NCBI GenBank assembly: GCA_023954075.1
Contig: JAMLIV010000001.1
Span: 62,001-126,000 of the forward strand
Source: Lysobacteraceae bacterium
Lineage (GTDB): Bacteria > Pseudomonadota > Gammaproteobacteria > Xanthomonadales > Xanthomonadaceae
Reading direction: 5' to 3'
Length of the DNA stretch: 64,000 nucleotides
Of the stretch, positions 1 through 9,210 are shown in pieces. The position numbers and the translations under genes were made by a program. The notes under the pieces were generated by a model. That model was not told the DNA's origin and made no database searches. It was given only the letters and a program-made list of their open reading frames with translations. Each line of letters begins with the position of its first letter. The first letter of the stretch is position 1.

Positions 1-307
1 GCGCCGGGTCGTAGTGCAGCAGCGCCGCCGCCACGCGCTGGTCGGCGCGCTGGATCTCGACGTCACCTTCGAGCCGGTAGTCGTCGCCATTGCGCAGGTC
101 GATGCTGTGCGCCCAGATCTGGGTCTGGGCGTGTGCGCGATCGGCCTCCGGGGAGGTGATCGGGCGATAGAACTCATAGAGCGCATTGGGTTTGCACAGC
201 ACCCATTGGGCCGGGTCGTACTCCAGGCGCGAGCGCGCCTGCGCCACACTCGTGCAGACGGCGATGGTGAGAATGCTGAGCGAAAGGGCGAGACGGGCGT
301 GCGGCAC
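1..307 (-). CDS. lptD: LPS-assembly protein LptD, N-terminal part (cut by window edge)
   Basis: LptD is the outer-membrane beta-barrel that, with LptE, inserts lipopolysaccharide into the outer leaflet. Only the first 102 codons are visible. Starting at GTG 307 the protein opens with a signal peptide (Pro-His-Ala-Arg followed by a hydrophobic run ending Val-Ala-Gln-Ala). The mature part has the family pattern: a Trp-Val-Leu-Cys segment, then a repeat-like YRLEGDVEIQRADQRVAA stretch typical of the OstA/LptA-like N-terminal domain. The start is a judgement; the frame is also open further upstream, where TTG codons are possible. It is divergent from the suf operon. Identification is by motif memory, so the family is fairly sure and the exact start is not. 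Confidence 0.72.
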   Translation of the reverse strand, partial: MPHARLALSLSILTIAVCTSVAQARSRLEYDPAQWVLCKPNALYEFYRPITSPEADRAHAQTQIWAHSIDLRNGDDYRLEGDVEIQRADQRVAAALLHYDPA

Positions 308-393
308 GAGGCGGGTCCAGCAGAAACGGCCGCCAGCTTGCCGCAAACCGGGCGGTTCGGGCAATGCAACCGCGGCTGCATTCGGGCCACCGC

Positions 394-422
394 TTGTCGC
401 ACGCAAGCTCAAACGGTACAAT
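394..422 (+). promoter_or_regulatory. Sigma-70 type promoter of the suf operon
   Basis: A TTGTCG -35 element (394-399) and a TACAAT -10 element (417-422) are separated by exactly 17 bases and lie 58 bases ahead of the sufR start. Each hexamer differs from consensus at one or two positions. This is the best-formed promoter in the window. It would drive sufR and, by read-through, sufBCDS. An Rrf2-family repressor would be expected to bind over or near it, but I could not pick out an operator. Confidence 0.6.
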
Positions 423-480
423 TTTCGTCCCCTTTCGATTCCGCACCCGGTTGTTCCGGCTGCGTGCCACAGGATCGAGC

Positions 481-933
481 ATGCTGCGTGTCACCCGACT
501 CACCGATTATGCCACCTTGCTCATGACCGTCCTGGCGCGCGCGCCGGGGACGGTGCACAGCGGTGCGGCGCTGGCCGAGTGCGCGCGTCTGGAGCTGACC
601 ACGGTCAGCAAGGTGTTGAAATCGTTGGCGCAGGCGGGCCTGATCGAGGGCCTGCGCGGTGCCTACGGCGGCTATCGCATGGTGCGTGCGCCACACGAGA
701 TCAGCCTGCTGGAGATCGTCGAGGCGATCGAGGGTCCGCTGGGCATGACCGAGTGCAGCGTCGCCGACTTGCACTGCGACCGCGCGGCGTTCTGTACGGT
801 CGCTCCGCACTGGCACCGCGTGAACGATGTCATCACCGATGCGCTGCGCGCCATGACGCTGGACTGCATGATCGCGCCCCTTCCCCCTTCTGCGGCCGAC
901 GCGCGACGGGTTCCCGTGCGCCACGTCACCTGA
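481..933 (+). CDS. sufR: SUF system Fe-S cluster assembly regulator (Rrf2 family)
   Basis: A 150-residue transcription factor of the Rrf2/IscR family, expected to sense Fe-S status and control the suf operon that follows 15 bases downstream. The N-terminal winged helix (about residues 1-80) begins LRVTRLTDYATLLMTVLA and has the wing segment AYGGYRM. Three cysteines that could bind a cluster are at the usual place, in MTECSVADLHCDRAAFC (about residues 84-100). ATG 481 is chosen because homologues begin MLRVTRLTDYA; the open frame upstream is non-homologous. The gene symbol follows common usage for this SUF-associated Rrf2 group and does not imply relation to cyanobacterial SufR. Confidence 0.9.
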   Translation: MLRVTRLTDYATLLMTVLARAPGTVHSGAALAECARLELTTVSKVLKSLAQAGLIEGLRGAYGGYRMVRAPHEISLLEIVEAIEGPLGMTECSVADLHCDRAAFCTVAPHWHRVNDVITDALRAMTLDCMIAPLPPSAADARRVPVRHVT

Positions 934-948
934 CCCCAAGGCAGCCCG

Positions 949-2391
<1,443 letters not shown>

Positions 2392-2401
2392 GTGCGCGCC
2401 A

Positions 2402-2460
2402 CCCAATCCCCAATCCCCAATCCCCAATCCCCAATCCCCAATCCCCAATCCCCAATCCCA
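2402..2460. repeat. Tandem heptamer array, eight AATCCCC units, between sufB and sufC
   Basis: Eight AAT-containing units recur every 7 bases (AAT at 2405, 2412, 2419, 2426, 2433, 2440, 2447, 2454). The first seven units are identical and the last ends CCCA. The array fills nearly all of the 71-base gap between the sufB stop and the annotated sufC ATG and leaves no Shine-Dalgarno sequence ahead of that ATG. In the sufC frame it is open and would encode repeating Pro-Ile-Pro-Asn-Pro-Gln-Ser. On the other strand it reads as GGGGATT repeats that generate spurious Gly-Asp-Trp-rich frames. Confidence 0.95.
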
Positions 2461-2462
2461 AC

Positions 2463-3224
2463 ATGCTCAAGATCACTGACCTGCACGCCAGCGTTGCCGG
2501 CAAGGAAATCCTCAAGGGCCTTTCGCTGGAGGTGAAACCCGGCGAGGTTCACGCCCTGATGGGCCCGAACGGTGCCGGCAAATCCACCCTGGGCAACGTG
2601 CTGGCCGGACGCGCCGGGTATGAGGTGACCGCCGGCAGCGTCGAGTTCGAGGGCGCGCCGCTGCTCGATCTTGCGCCCGAGGAGCGCGCCGCGGCCGGCC
2701 TGTTCCTGGCCTTCCAGTACCCGGTGGAAATCCCCGGCGTGAACAACACCTACTTCCTGCGCGCCGCGCTCAACGCCCAGCGCAAGGCGCGCGGCGAGGC
2801 CGAACTCGACTCGATGCAGTTCCTCAAGCGCGTGCGCGAAAAGCTCGCCGTGTTGCACCTGAAGGACGAACTCCTGCATCGCGCCGTCAACGAAGGGTTC
2901 TCGGGTGGCGAGAAGAAGCGCAACGAGATCTTTCAGCTTGCGGTGCTGGAGCCGAAGCTGGCGATCCTCGATGAAACCGATTCGGGCCTGGACATCGACG
3001 CGCTCAAGGCCGTGGCCGACGGCGTCAACGCGCTGCGCTCGCCGGAGCGCGCCTTCCTCGTCATCACCCACTACCAGCGACTGCTCGACTACATCCGGCC
3101 CGACGTCGTCCACGTGCTGGCCGAGGGCCGCATCGTGGAAAGCGGCGGCCCCGAGCTCGCGCTGGAGCTGGAGGCGCACGGCTACAGCTGGATCCGCGAC
3201 CGCCTCGGACCGGAGGCGGCGTGA
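2463..3224 (+). CDS. sufC: Fe-S cluster assembly ATPase SufC
   Basis: The ABC-type ATPase of the SufBC2D complex, 253 residues from ATG 2463. Walker A GPNGAGKST is at residues 34-42. The signature FSGGEKKRNE lies near residue 146 and Walker B plus the SufC-typical LAILDETDSGLD near 165-176. The His of the H-loop is in VITHYQRLLDYI. Homologues start at MLKI, but this ATG has no ribosome binding site because the heptamer array abuts it. An in-frame GTG at 2388 overlaps the sufB stop and has GGAAGGGG at 7 bases. It would add 25 residues (278 total), so the true N-terminus is open. Confidence 0.96.
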   Translation: MLKITDLHASVAGKEILKGLSLEVKPGEVHALMGPNGAGKSTLGNVLAGRAGYEVTAGSVEFEGAPLLDLAPEERAAAGLFLAFQYPVEIPGVNNTYFLRAALNAQRKARGEAELDSMQFLKRVREKLAVLHLKDELLHRAVNEGFSGGEKKRNEIFQLAVLEPKLAILDETDSGLDIDALKAVADGVNALRSPERAFLVITHYQRLLDYIRPDVVHVLAEGRIVESGGPELALELEAHGYSWIRDRLGPEAA

Positions 3225-3234
3225 GTCTTGCGAC

Positions 3235-3326
3235 GGGATTCGGGATTCGGGAGTCGGGATTGGCAAAGGCCGGTCTCCCGCGAGCTCCGAATCCCATCGA
3301 ATCTCCAATCCCGAATCCCGAATCCC
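3235..3326. repeat. Inverted heptamer repeat (long hairpin) between sufC and sufD
   Basis: The left arm (3235-3263) is made of GGGATTC, GGGAGTC and GGGATTG units. The right arm (3305-3326) is CCAATCCCGAATCCCGAATC followed by CC. The two arms are complementary over about 22 bases with one divergent unit, with a loop of roughly 40 bases that itself contains GAATCCC units. The element occupies almost the whole 112-base gap and ends 10 bases before the sufD ATG. Transcribed, it would form a strong stem inside the suf mRNA. No U-run follows, so it does not look like a simple terminator. Confidence 0.85.
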
Positions 3327-3336
3327 TGACCACCCC

Positions 3337-4620
3337 ATGACCCCTCTCCTTGAATCCCTTGCCGCAGGCTTCGATGCGCTCGCGCTGCGTGATGCCGGCG
3401 GGCTGGCGGCGGCGCGGCGTGCGGCGCTGGCGCAGGCGCTCGAGTCGGGCCTTCCCACGCTGCGCCAGGAGCGCTGGAAGTACACCTCGCTGCGCGCGCT
3501 GGAGCGGCGTCGCTTTGCGGTGGACGGTGCGCCGGTGGCGCTTGATGCCGGCGCGCTGGCGCTGCCCGCCGCGCCGCGCCTGACCTTTGTCAACGGCCGC
3601 TTCGCGGCGGCGCTCAGCGATTTCTCCGGCCTGCCGGACGGGGTTTCGCTGCGGCCCCTGTCGCAGGCCCTGCGCGAGGACTCGCCGCAGGCGCTCGCCT
3701 TCCTTGCGCGCCGCTTCGATGCACGCGACGAGGTCTTCGCCCAGCTCAACGGCGCGCTGGCCGAGGAAGGCGCGGTGCTGCGGGTGGCGGCCGGCGTCGC
3801 GGTGGAAGCACCTTTGCATCTGGTGTTCATCGGTGCGCCAGCGCCCGAGGATGCGGCCTGGGCGCTGCGTCACCTGATCGAGTTGGGCGAGGGCGCGCGG
3901 CTATGCGTGGTTGAGCACCAGCGTGCGCCGGGCGCACACGCGCATCTTTGCAACGCGCTGACCCAGGTCCGGATCGAGCCGCATGCCGAGCTTGAACATC
4001 TGCGCATCCAGGCCGAGGCGGCGAGCGCGACGCATTTCCTGCGCACCGAGGCCGTGCTTGCGGAACAATCCACCTATCGGCGGCTGGATCTGGAGCTGGG
4101 TGCAGCGCTGTCGCGGCATGAGCTCAACGTCGGGCTGCATGGTGAAGGCGCGCGTCTGCACGCCAACGGCGTGCTGCTGGGCGATGGCCGCCGCCATCTG
4201 GACACGCGCCTGGGCATCAGGCACGTCGCGCGCGACACCTCCTGCCTGCTGGAATGGCGCGGCCTCGGAGCGCAGCGCTCGCGCGCCGTGTTCCACGGCG
4301 GCATCCTGATCCAGGCCGGTGCCGACGGCACCGACGCGCGGCTTTCCAACAAGAACCTGCTGCTATCCGACGAGGCCGAGATCGACACCCAGCCGGTGCT
4401 GGAAATCCACGCCGATGAGGTGCAGGCCGCGCACGGTGCCACGGTCGGCAGCCTCGATGACACCGCGCTGTTCTACCTGCGCTCGCGCGGGATTCCACAG
4501 GCGCAGGCGCACCGCATGCTGACGGCGGCCTTCTGCCGCGAGGTGCTGAGCGTCCTCGACGCGCCCTTGCGCAGCACCGCCGAGGCGGCGCTCGACGGCC
4601 GTCTGGACACCCTCGCGTGA
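3337..4620 (+). CDS. sufD: Fe-S cluster assembly protein SufD
   Basis: A 427-residue SufB paralogue and third subunit of the SufBC2D scaffold, thought to help iron acquisition. N-terminal region has the family LRQERWKYTSLRAL segment (about residues 42-55). The C-terminal beta-helix region carries SRAVFHGGILIQ, SNKNLLLSDEAEIDTQPVLEI, the AAHGATVGSLDD turn and FYLRSRGI. The ATG follows the heptamer hairpin with no clear Shine-Dalgarno, so translation may depend on the element or on coupling. The last codons overlap the sufS start (GTGA at 4617). Confidence 0.96.
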   Translation: MTPLLESLAAGFDALALRDAGGLAAARRAALAQALESGLPTLRQERWKYTSLRALERRRFAVDGAPVALDAGALALPAAPRLTFVNGRFAAALSDFSGLPDGVSLRPLSQALREDSPQALAFLARRFDARDEVFAQLNGALAEEGAVLRVAAGVAVEAPLHLVFIGAPAPEDAAWALRHLIELGEGARLCVVEHQRAPGAHAHLCNALTQVRIEPHAELEHLRIQAEAASATHFLRTEAVLAEQSTYRRLDLELGAALSRHELNVGLHGEGARLHANGVLLGDGRRHLDTRLGIRHVARDTSCLLEWRGLGAQRSRAVFHGGILIQAGADGTDARLSNKNLLLSDEAEIDTQPVLEIHADEVQAAHGATVGSLDDTALFYLRSRGIPQAQAHRMLTAAFCREVLSVLDAPLRSTAEAALDGRLDTLA

Positions 4621-5843
4621 GCCCGCACGAACCCGACTGGGCGGCACTGCGCGCGCGCTTCCCGCTGCTTGCGCGCCAGGTCCACGGCAAGCCGCTGGTC
4701 TATTTCGATTCGGCCAACACCAGCCAGAAGCCCGATGCGGTGATCGCGGCGGTGGACGATTTCTACCGCTGCCACAACGCCAACGTCAGCCGCGCCGTGC
4801 ACCAGCTCGGCAACGAGGCCACCGAGGCCTACGAAGGCGCGCGCACGAAGCTGGCGCGCTTCATCAATGCGCGTCGCGACGAAATCGTGCTGACCAGCGG
4901 CACCACCTTCGCGATCAATCTGGTCGCGTATTCCTGGGCACAGCCGCGGCTCAAGCCGGGTGACGTGATTCTCCTCACCCGCATGGAGCACCACGCCAAC
5001 ATCGTGCCCTGGCAGCTGGTGGCCGCGCGCTGCGGCGCGCGCATCGAGGTGGTCGAGCTGCTGCCCGACGGGTCGCTCGACCTTGAAATGCTGCACGAAA
5101 AGCTCACCGGCGCGGTGAAGCTTTTCGCCCTCACCCACACCTCCAACGTGCTGGGCACGGTCAATCCGGTGCGCGATATCTGCCGCGAAGCGCGCCGCCG
5201 CGGCATCGTCACCCTGGTCGATGGCTCCCAGGCGGTGCCGCATCGGGCGGTCGACGTGGCCGCGATCGGCTGCGATTTCTACGCCTTCACCGGGCACAAG
5301 CTGTGCGGCCCGACCGGTACCGGCGCGCTGTGGGCGCGGCGCGAGCACCTGGAGGCGATGCCGCCGTTCCTGGGCGGTGGCGAGATGATCAAGGAGGTGC
5401 GCTTCGAGGGCACCGTCTACAACGATCCGCCGCATCGCTTCGAGGCCGGCACACCCAACATCGCCGGCTTCGCGGGTCTGGGCGCGGCGGTCGATTTTCT
5501 CGAGGGCGTCGGGATGCACGCCATCCACGCGCGCGAGGCGGAGCTGCTTGCGCACCTGACCGGGGAGCTGGATCGCATCGACGCCCTGCGCATCTTCGGC
5601 CGCGCGCCCGACAAGGCCGCGGTGGTGTCGTTCGCCATCGACGGCGTCCATTCGCACGACCTGGCCACGCTGCTGGACCTCGAGGGCGTGGCGGTGCGCT
5701 CGGGCCAGCACTGCGCGCATCCGCTGCTGCAGTGGCTGGGTGTGGGAACGACCTGCCGCGCCTCGCTCGCCTTCTACAACACCCACGAGGAAATCGACGC
5801 CTTCATCGCCGCACTGCGCAAAGTGCGCGCGCTGCTGGCCTGA
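4617..5843 (+). CDS. sufS: Cysteine desulfurase SufS
   Basis: A PLP enzyme of class V aminotransferase fold, 408 residues, that removes sulfur from L-cysteine as a persulfide for the SUF scaffold. The PLP lysine is Lys228 in FTGHKLCGPTGTGALW. The persulfide cysteine is Cys366 in VRSGQHCAHPLL, matching the group II (SufS) loop type rather than IscS. It starts at GTG 4617 overlapping the sufD stop by four bases. SufS normally needs SufE or SufU for good activity and neither is in this window. It ends the operon 9 bases from the convergent eptA-like gene. Confidence 0.97.
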   Translation: MSPHEPDWAALRARFPLLARQVHGKPLVYFDSANTSQKPDAVIAAVDDFYRCHNANVSRAVHQLGNEATEAYEGARTKLARFINARRDEIVLTSGTTFAINLVAYSWAQPRLKPGDVILLTRMEHHANIVPWQLVAARCGARIEVVELLPDGSLDLEMLHEKLTGAVKLFALTHTSNVLGTVNPVRDICREARRRGIVTLVDGSQAVPHRAVDVAAIGCDFYAFTGHKLCGPTGTGALWARREHLEAMPPFLGGGEMIKEVRFEGTVYNDPPHRFEAGTPNIAGFAGLGAAVDFLEGVGMHAIHAREAELLAHLTGELDRIDALRIFGRAPDKAAVVSFAIDGVHSHDLATLLDLEGVAVRSGQHCAHPLLQWLGVGTTCRASLAFYNTHEEIDAFIAALRKVRALLA

Positions 5844-5852
5844 GCGTTGCGG

Positions 5853-7514
5853 CTACACGGCCTCGGGAGAATCGCGGCACGCGGTGAACAGGTCGCGTTC
5901 GGGGTCATAGGCGCTGGTTTTCACGTCGAACACGCCCAGCAGGGTCGAGAACAGGTGATCGTGGCTGGTCGGCTTGCGCGCGACCTCGCGCACGCAGGCC
6001 GTGTCGATGCGGCTGTTGGCGGAAAACGCGGGTGACATCCACAGCACCATTGGCACGTGCAGCTGCGCGCGCGGTGCCACGCGGTAGGGCGCGCCGTGCA
6101 GGTAGATGCCGTATTCGCCGAGCGATTCGCCGTGATCGGAGACATAGAGCATCGCGATGTCGCGCCCGCGCTCGGCGGCCAGAAGCTCGATGAGCTGATC
6201 CAGCACCGCGTCGGTGTAGAGCAGCACGTTGTCGTAGGCGTTGGCGATTTCCTCGCGTCCGCAGCGGCTCAGTTCGGCGGTGCGGCAGGTCGGGGTGAAT
6301 TGCGCGCGGTCGGGCGGATAGCGTTCGAAATAGTTGGGGCCGTGGTTGCCCAGCATGTGCAGCACGATGAGCTGGTCGCCGGGCGCGGCCTGGATGCGTT
6401 CGGCCAGGCCGCGCAGCAGGATTTCATCCAGACAGCGGCCATCGTGGCAGAGCGCGGGATCGTCGGCAGACGACATCGCCTGCGTTTCGACGCCGTCGCA
6501 CACGCCCTTGCAGCCGGCCTGGTTGTCGCGCCACAGCACCGAAATTCCGAGGTTGGCGAGCACATCGAGCACCGATGCCTCGCCGGCGATGGCGGCGCGA
6601 TCGTAGTGCGCCCGGCCGCGCGGGGAGAACATGCACGGCAGCGAGACCGCGGTGCTGGTGCCGCAGGCGCTCACGTCCGGAAAATTGACCAGATCCGCGC
6701 GGGCCGCCAGGGCGGGCGTGGTCTGGCGCGCGTAGCCGTTCAGCCCCCAGTGGTCGCCGCGCACGGTTTCCCCGACCACCAGCACCAGCAGGCGCGGGCG
6801 GCGGGTAGCGGCGGTGGGCACTTGGATGGCGTCGGTCGCGATGGGCCGCTTCGGGCCGAGCGCCGCCTTCGCGTCACCCTGCGCCAGCGCGCGCGCGCCG
6901 GAAACCACAAAGTTGCCCGGCGTGATGCGGTAGCGCAGCAGGGGATCGCCGCGCATGAGTCCGAACACGCCTTGCGACACCGGCAGCAGCGCACCTACGG
7001 CCAGCGCCAGCGTGGCGACCAGGAACAGCAGCCGCCGTTTCAGCTGGCGTCGCCAGGGCAACTGCCTGGGCGTGACGAGCCACAGTGCGGCGGCAGGCAG
7101 CGCGCCTTGCAGCAGCACATGCAGGATCAGGCTGGGGCTGAGCAGCTCGCGCGTTTCGGCCGGATCGGTTTGCACGATGCTGCGCATCATGTCGGCATCG
7201 AAGACCACCGCGAAGCGATCCATGTACCAGGTGGCGAAGGCGGTGGTGACCAGCAGCACCGCCAGCAGCGGTCGCACCGCGCGGCCCCAGGCGCACAGGC
7301 CGATCAGGAAGGCGTGCAGCGCGAACATCGCCACGCCCAGCGAGACGGCCAGTGCGGTGGATGCTTGCGCTCGCTGTACGGCGGCCCAGAACGGCCCGTT
7401 GCAGGCCAGCACGAACCAGGCACAGGCCAAAAGGATCATCGTTTCGCTGGACAGTGCCGGGCGGCTCCAACGGCGGGTGCTGCGCGCGCCCTCGTCGATG
7501 GCGATGGCGTTCAT
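5853..7514 (-). CDS. eptA: Lipid A phosphoethanolamine transferase (EptA/MCR family)
   Basis: A 553-residue inner-membrane enzyme that transfers phosphoethanolamine from phosphatidylethanolamine to lipid A or core sugar, lowering surface charge and giving polymyxin resistance in known members. About five N-terminal membrane helices (residues 25-190) precede a periplasmic sulfatase-fold domain. Family marks: GETVRGDHWGLNGYARQTTP, the nucleophile Thr286 in CGTSTAVSLPCMFS, HMLGNHGPNYF, and SDHGESLGEYGIYLHGAPY for zinc binding. Several periplasmic cysteines fit the family's disulfides. ATG 7514 overlaps the stop of the PAP2 gene (TGATG), so the two are translated together. The acceptor cannot be told from sequence. 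Confidence 0.93.
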   Translation of the reverse strand: MNAIAIDEGARSTRRWSRPALSSETMILLACAWFVLACNGPFWAAVQRAQASTALAVSLGVAMFALHAFLIGLCAWGRAVRPLLAVLLVTTAFATWYMDRFAVVFDADMMRSIVQTDPAETRELLSPSLILHVLLQGALPAAALWLVTPRQLPWRRQLKRRLLFLVATLALAVGALLPVSQGVFGLMRGDPLLRYRITPGNFVVSGARALAQGDAKAALGPKRPIATDAIQVPTAATRRPRLLVLVVGETVRGDHWGLNGYARQTTPALAARADLVNFPDVSACGTSTAVSLPCMFSPRGRAHYDRAAIAGEASVLDVLANLGISVLWRDNQAGCKGVCDGVETQAMSSADDPALCHDGRCLDEILLRGLAERIQAAPGDQLIVLHMLGNHGPNYFERYPPDRAQFTPTCRTAELSRCGREEIANAYDNVLLYTDAVLDQLIELLAAERGRDIAMLYVSDHGESLGEYGIYLHGAPYRVAPRAQLHVPMVLWMSPAFSANSRIDTACVREVARKPTSHDHLFSTLLGVFDVKTSAYDPERDLFTACRDSPEAV

Positions 7515-8329
7515 CAGGCACCACCCCGCGCGTTGCCCGGGCGAACAGGCGTGCCGACGGGTGCCTCGGGATCGCGCCGGCGCCAAAGCATGAACAGCCG
7601 CGCGGCCACCAGCCAGCACAGTGCCGCGGTCCAGATGTCATGCGACAGGAAATGCGCGCCGCGAATCTGCTGGGAGATGCCGAAGACCAAGCCGGCCGCG
7701 ATTGCCAGGGCCCATGCCAGACGCGCGCGGCGCGGATTGGCCGCGAGCGCGAAACCCGCTGCCACCCAGGCGTAGCCTGCGCTGGCATGACCGGCGGGAA
7801 AGCACGCGCCGGGCTGGCCCAAAGAGGCCGGCGAAAACGGCGCAAGGTAGGCGTAAGTGCCGCCGTAGCGCAGCAGGTCCCAGGGGCAGTCCACGCCGCT
7901 GCAGCGCTTGATCAGGCCCACCAGCAGAGTCGATGCGAGCACCGTCACCGCCAGATAGCCCAGCGGCCTGCGCCAGTGAGCCGGCACTATCTTCCAGCGC
8001 CCGCTCGCGGCCCAGGCGGCGACCACTGCCAGCCAGGCGACGACGCTGAGGTGATGCCCGCCTCTGTGCAGCACGGTGGAAAAAAACCAGGTGTCGCGCA
8101 GCGCCCACTGGCCGCCCTGCCAGCGGTAGATACGGTCGGCAAGCCAGAGGTCTCCACCCGCGTATTGCAACAACCCGGCCAGGAGGGCGGCGAACAGCAG
8201 TACGGCTGCGCTGGCCTTCCAGCCTGCAAGGAGTACGGGGTCGAGGTGCCGATCGGATGCCGGCACGGATTGCGCCGGACTGACGGCGCGTTCGGCTGGG
8301 TGAATTGCGTGAAGCAGGTTCGACGACAT
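7514..8329 (-). CDS. PAP2-family membrane phosphatase, probably acting on lipid A or undecaprenyl phosphate
   Basis: A 271-residue inner-membrane phosphatase with about five or six membrane helices. The three acid phosphatase motifs are present in order: IKRCSGVDCPW (motif 1, with Cys-Pro where the consensus has Arg-Pro), CFPAGHASAGYAW (motif 2, catalytic His) and RGAHFLSHDIW (motif 3, second His and Asp). The CPWDLxxYGG variant is, as I recall, usual in the subgroup found beside phosphoethanolamine transferases. It is the first gene of a two-gene unit with eptA, divergent from a two-component system, which suggests joint control of envelope phosphate groups. The substrate is inferred. Confidence 0.85.
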   Translation of the reverse strand: MSSNLLHAIHPAERAVSPAQSVPASDRHLDPVLLAGWKASAAVLLFAALLAGLLQYAGGDLWLADRIYRWQGGQWALRDTWFFSTVLHRGGHHLSVVAWLAVVAAWAASGRWKIVPAHWRRPLGYLAVTVLASTLLVGLIKRCSGVDCPWDLLRYGGTYAYLAPFSPASLGQPGACFPAGHASAGYAWVAAGFALAANPRRARLAWALAIAAGLVFGISQQIRGAHFLSHDIWTAALCWLVAARLFMLWRRRDPEAPVGTPVRPGNARGGA

Positions 8330-8526
8330 GACGCAATGGCTGACGGGTACAGGGTCCGAGTGGCCGAAAGCATCGGTCCAGCGGTGTCGGAGAGCCGTCG
8401 AAGTTTCGTTTGTTGCGCATTAATTGACCGGGCAAAAGCCTGGGACGGACACACGATGCAGCCCTCGGACTGGCACCGAAGTGCGACTTTGACCATGCTT
8501 TGCGCACTGTCCCGGATGCTGAGCCG

Positions 8527-9210
8527 ATGCGCCTGCTCGTGATCGAAGACCACCCGGCCCTGGTGGCAAACCTGTTCTCTTACTTCGAAGCGCGCGGTGC
8601 GCACCTCGATGCCGCCCCCGATGGCCTGGTCGGACTGCATCTCGCCCTGACGCAGGACTACGATGCCGTGGTGCTCGACTGGATGCTGCCGCGCATGGAA
8701 GGCCCGGCCGTTCTGGAAGCCCTGCGTGCGCGCGGCCGCGACGTTCCCGTGCTGATGCTGAGCGCACGCGATCAGCTGCCGGACAAGCTGGCGGGGTTTC
8801 GCGCCGGTGCGGATGACTACCTCACCAAACCCTTCGATCTGGCAGAACTGGAAGCGCGCCTGACTGCACTGGTGACGCGCGCTCACGGGCGGATGGCCGT
8901 TCGCGCCCTTCGCGTTGGCGATCTCACGCTCGACCTGAGCACGCTCGAGGCGCGCCGCGGTGACCGCACGCTGCACCTATACCCCGCCTCGCGCCGGCTT
9001 CTGCAGGAGCTGATGGAGGCCAGCCCGGCGGCGGTCAGCCGGCAGCAGCTCGAGTACGCGCTGTGGGGCGACGAGCCTCCGGATGGCGACGCGCTGCGCT
9101 CCCACATCTACGAACTGCGCCGCAGCGTGGATGCCGGCCAGACGGTCAAGCTGATCCATACCCTGCCGCGCGTCGGCTATCGCCTGGCGGTTCCCGATGA
9201 TCAGGATTAG
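8527..9210 (+). CDS. OmpR/PhoB-family response regulator
   Basis: A 227-residue DNA-binding response regulator. Receiver domain (about residues 1-115): acidic pair in VIEDHPALV, phosphoacceptor Asp51 in VVLDWMLPRMEG, Ser/Thr switch in LMLSARD, Lys in ADDYLTKPFDLAEL. Winged-helix output domain about residues 130-225, ending IHTLPRVGYRL. ATG 8527 is chosen because the receiver fold begins MRLLVIEDH; nine earlier codons from a TTG add nothing. The last 14 bases overlap the kinase gene. By position it probably regulates the divergent PAP2-eptA pair, as PmrA does in enteric bacteria, but no binding box was recognised. Confidence 0.92.
   Translation: MRLLVIEDHPALVANLFSYFEARGAHLDAAPDGLVGLHLALTQDYDAVVLDWMLPRMEGPAVLEALRARGRDVPVLMLSARDQLPDKLAGFRAGADDYLTKPFDLAELEARLTALVTRAHGRMAVRALRVGDLTLDLSTLEARRGDRTLHLYPASRRLLQELMEASPAAVSRQQLEYALWGDEPPDGDALRSHIYELRRSVDAGQTVKLIHTLPRVGYRLAVPDDQD

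Noticed and set aside
2402..2460. Heptamer array considered as a CRISPR
   Set aside because: The period is 7 bases with no spacers and no cas genes nearby.
8330..8526. PmrA-type direct repeat (CTTAAT spaced by 5) between the divergent PAP2 and regulator genes
   Set aside because: A single ATTAAT is present but no second half-site at the required spacing; operator not claimed.
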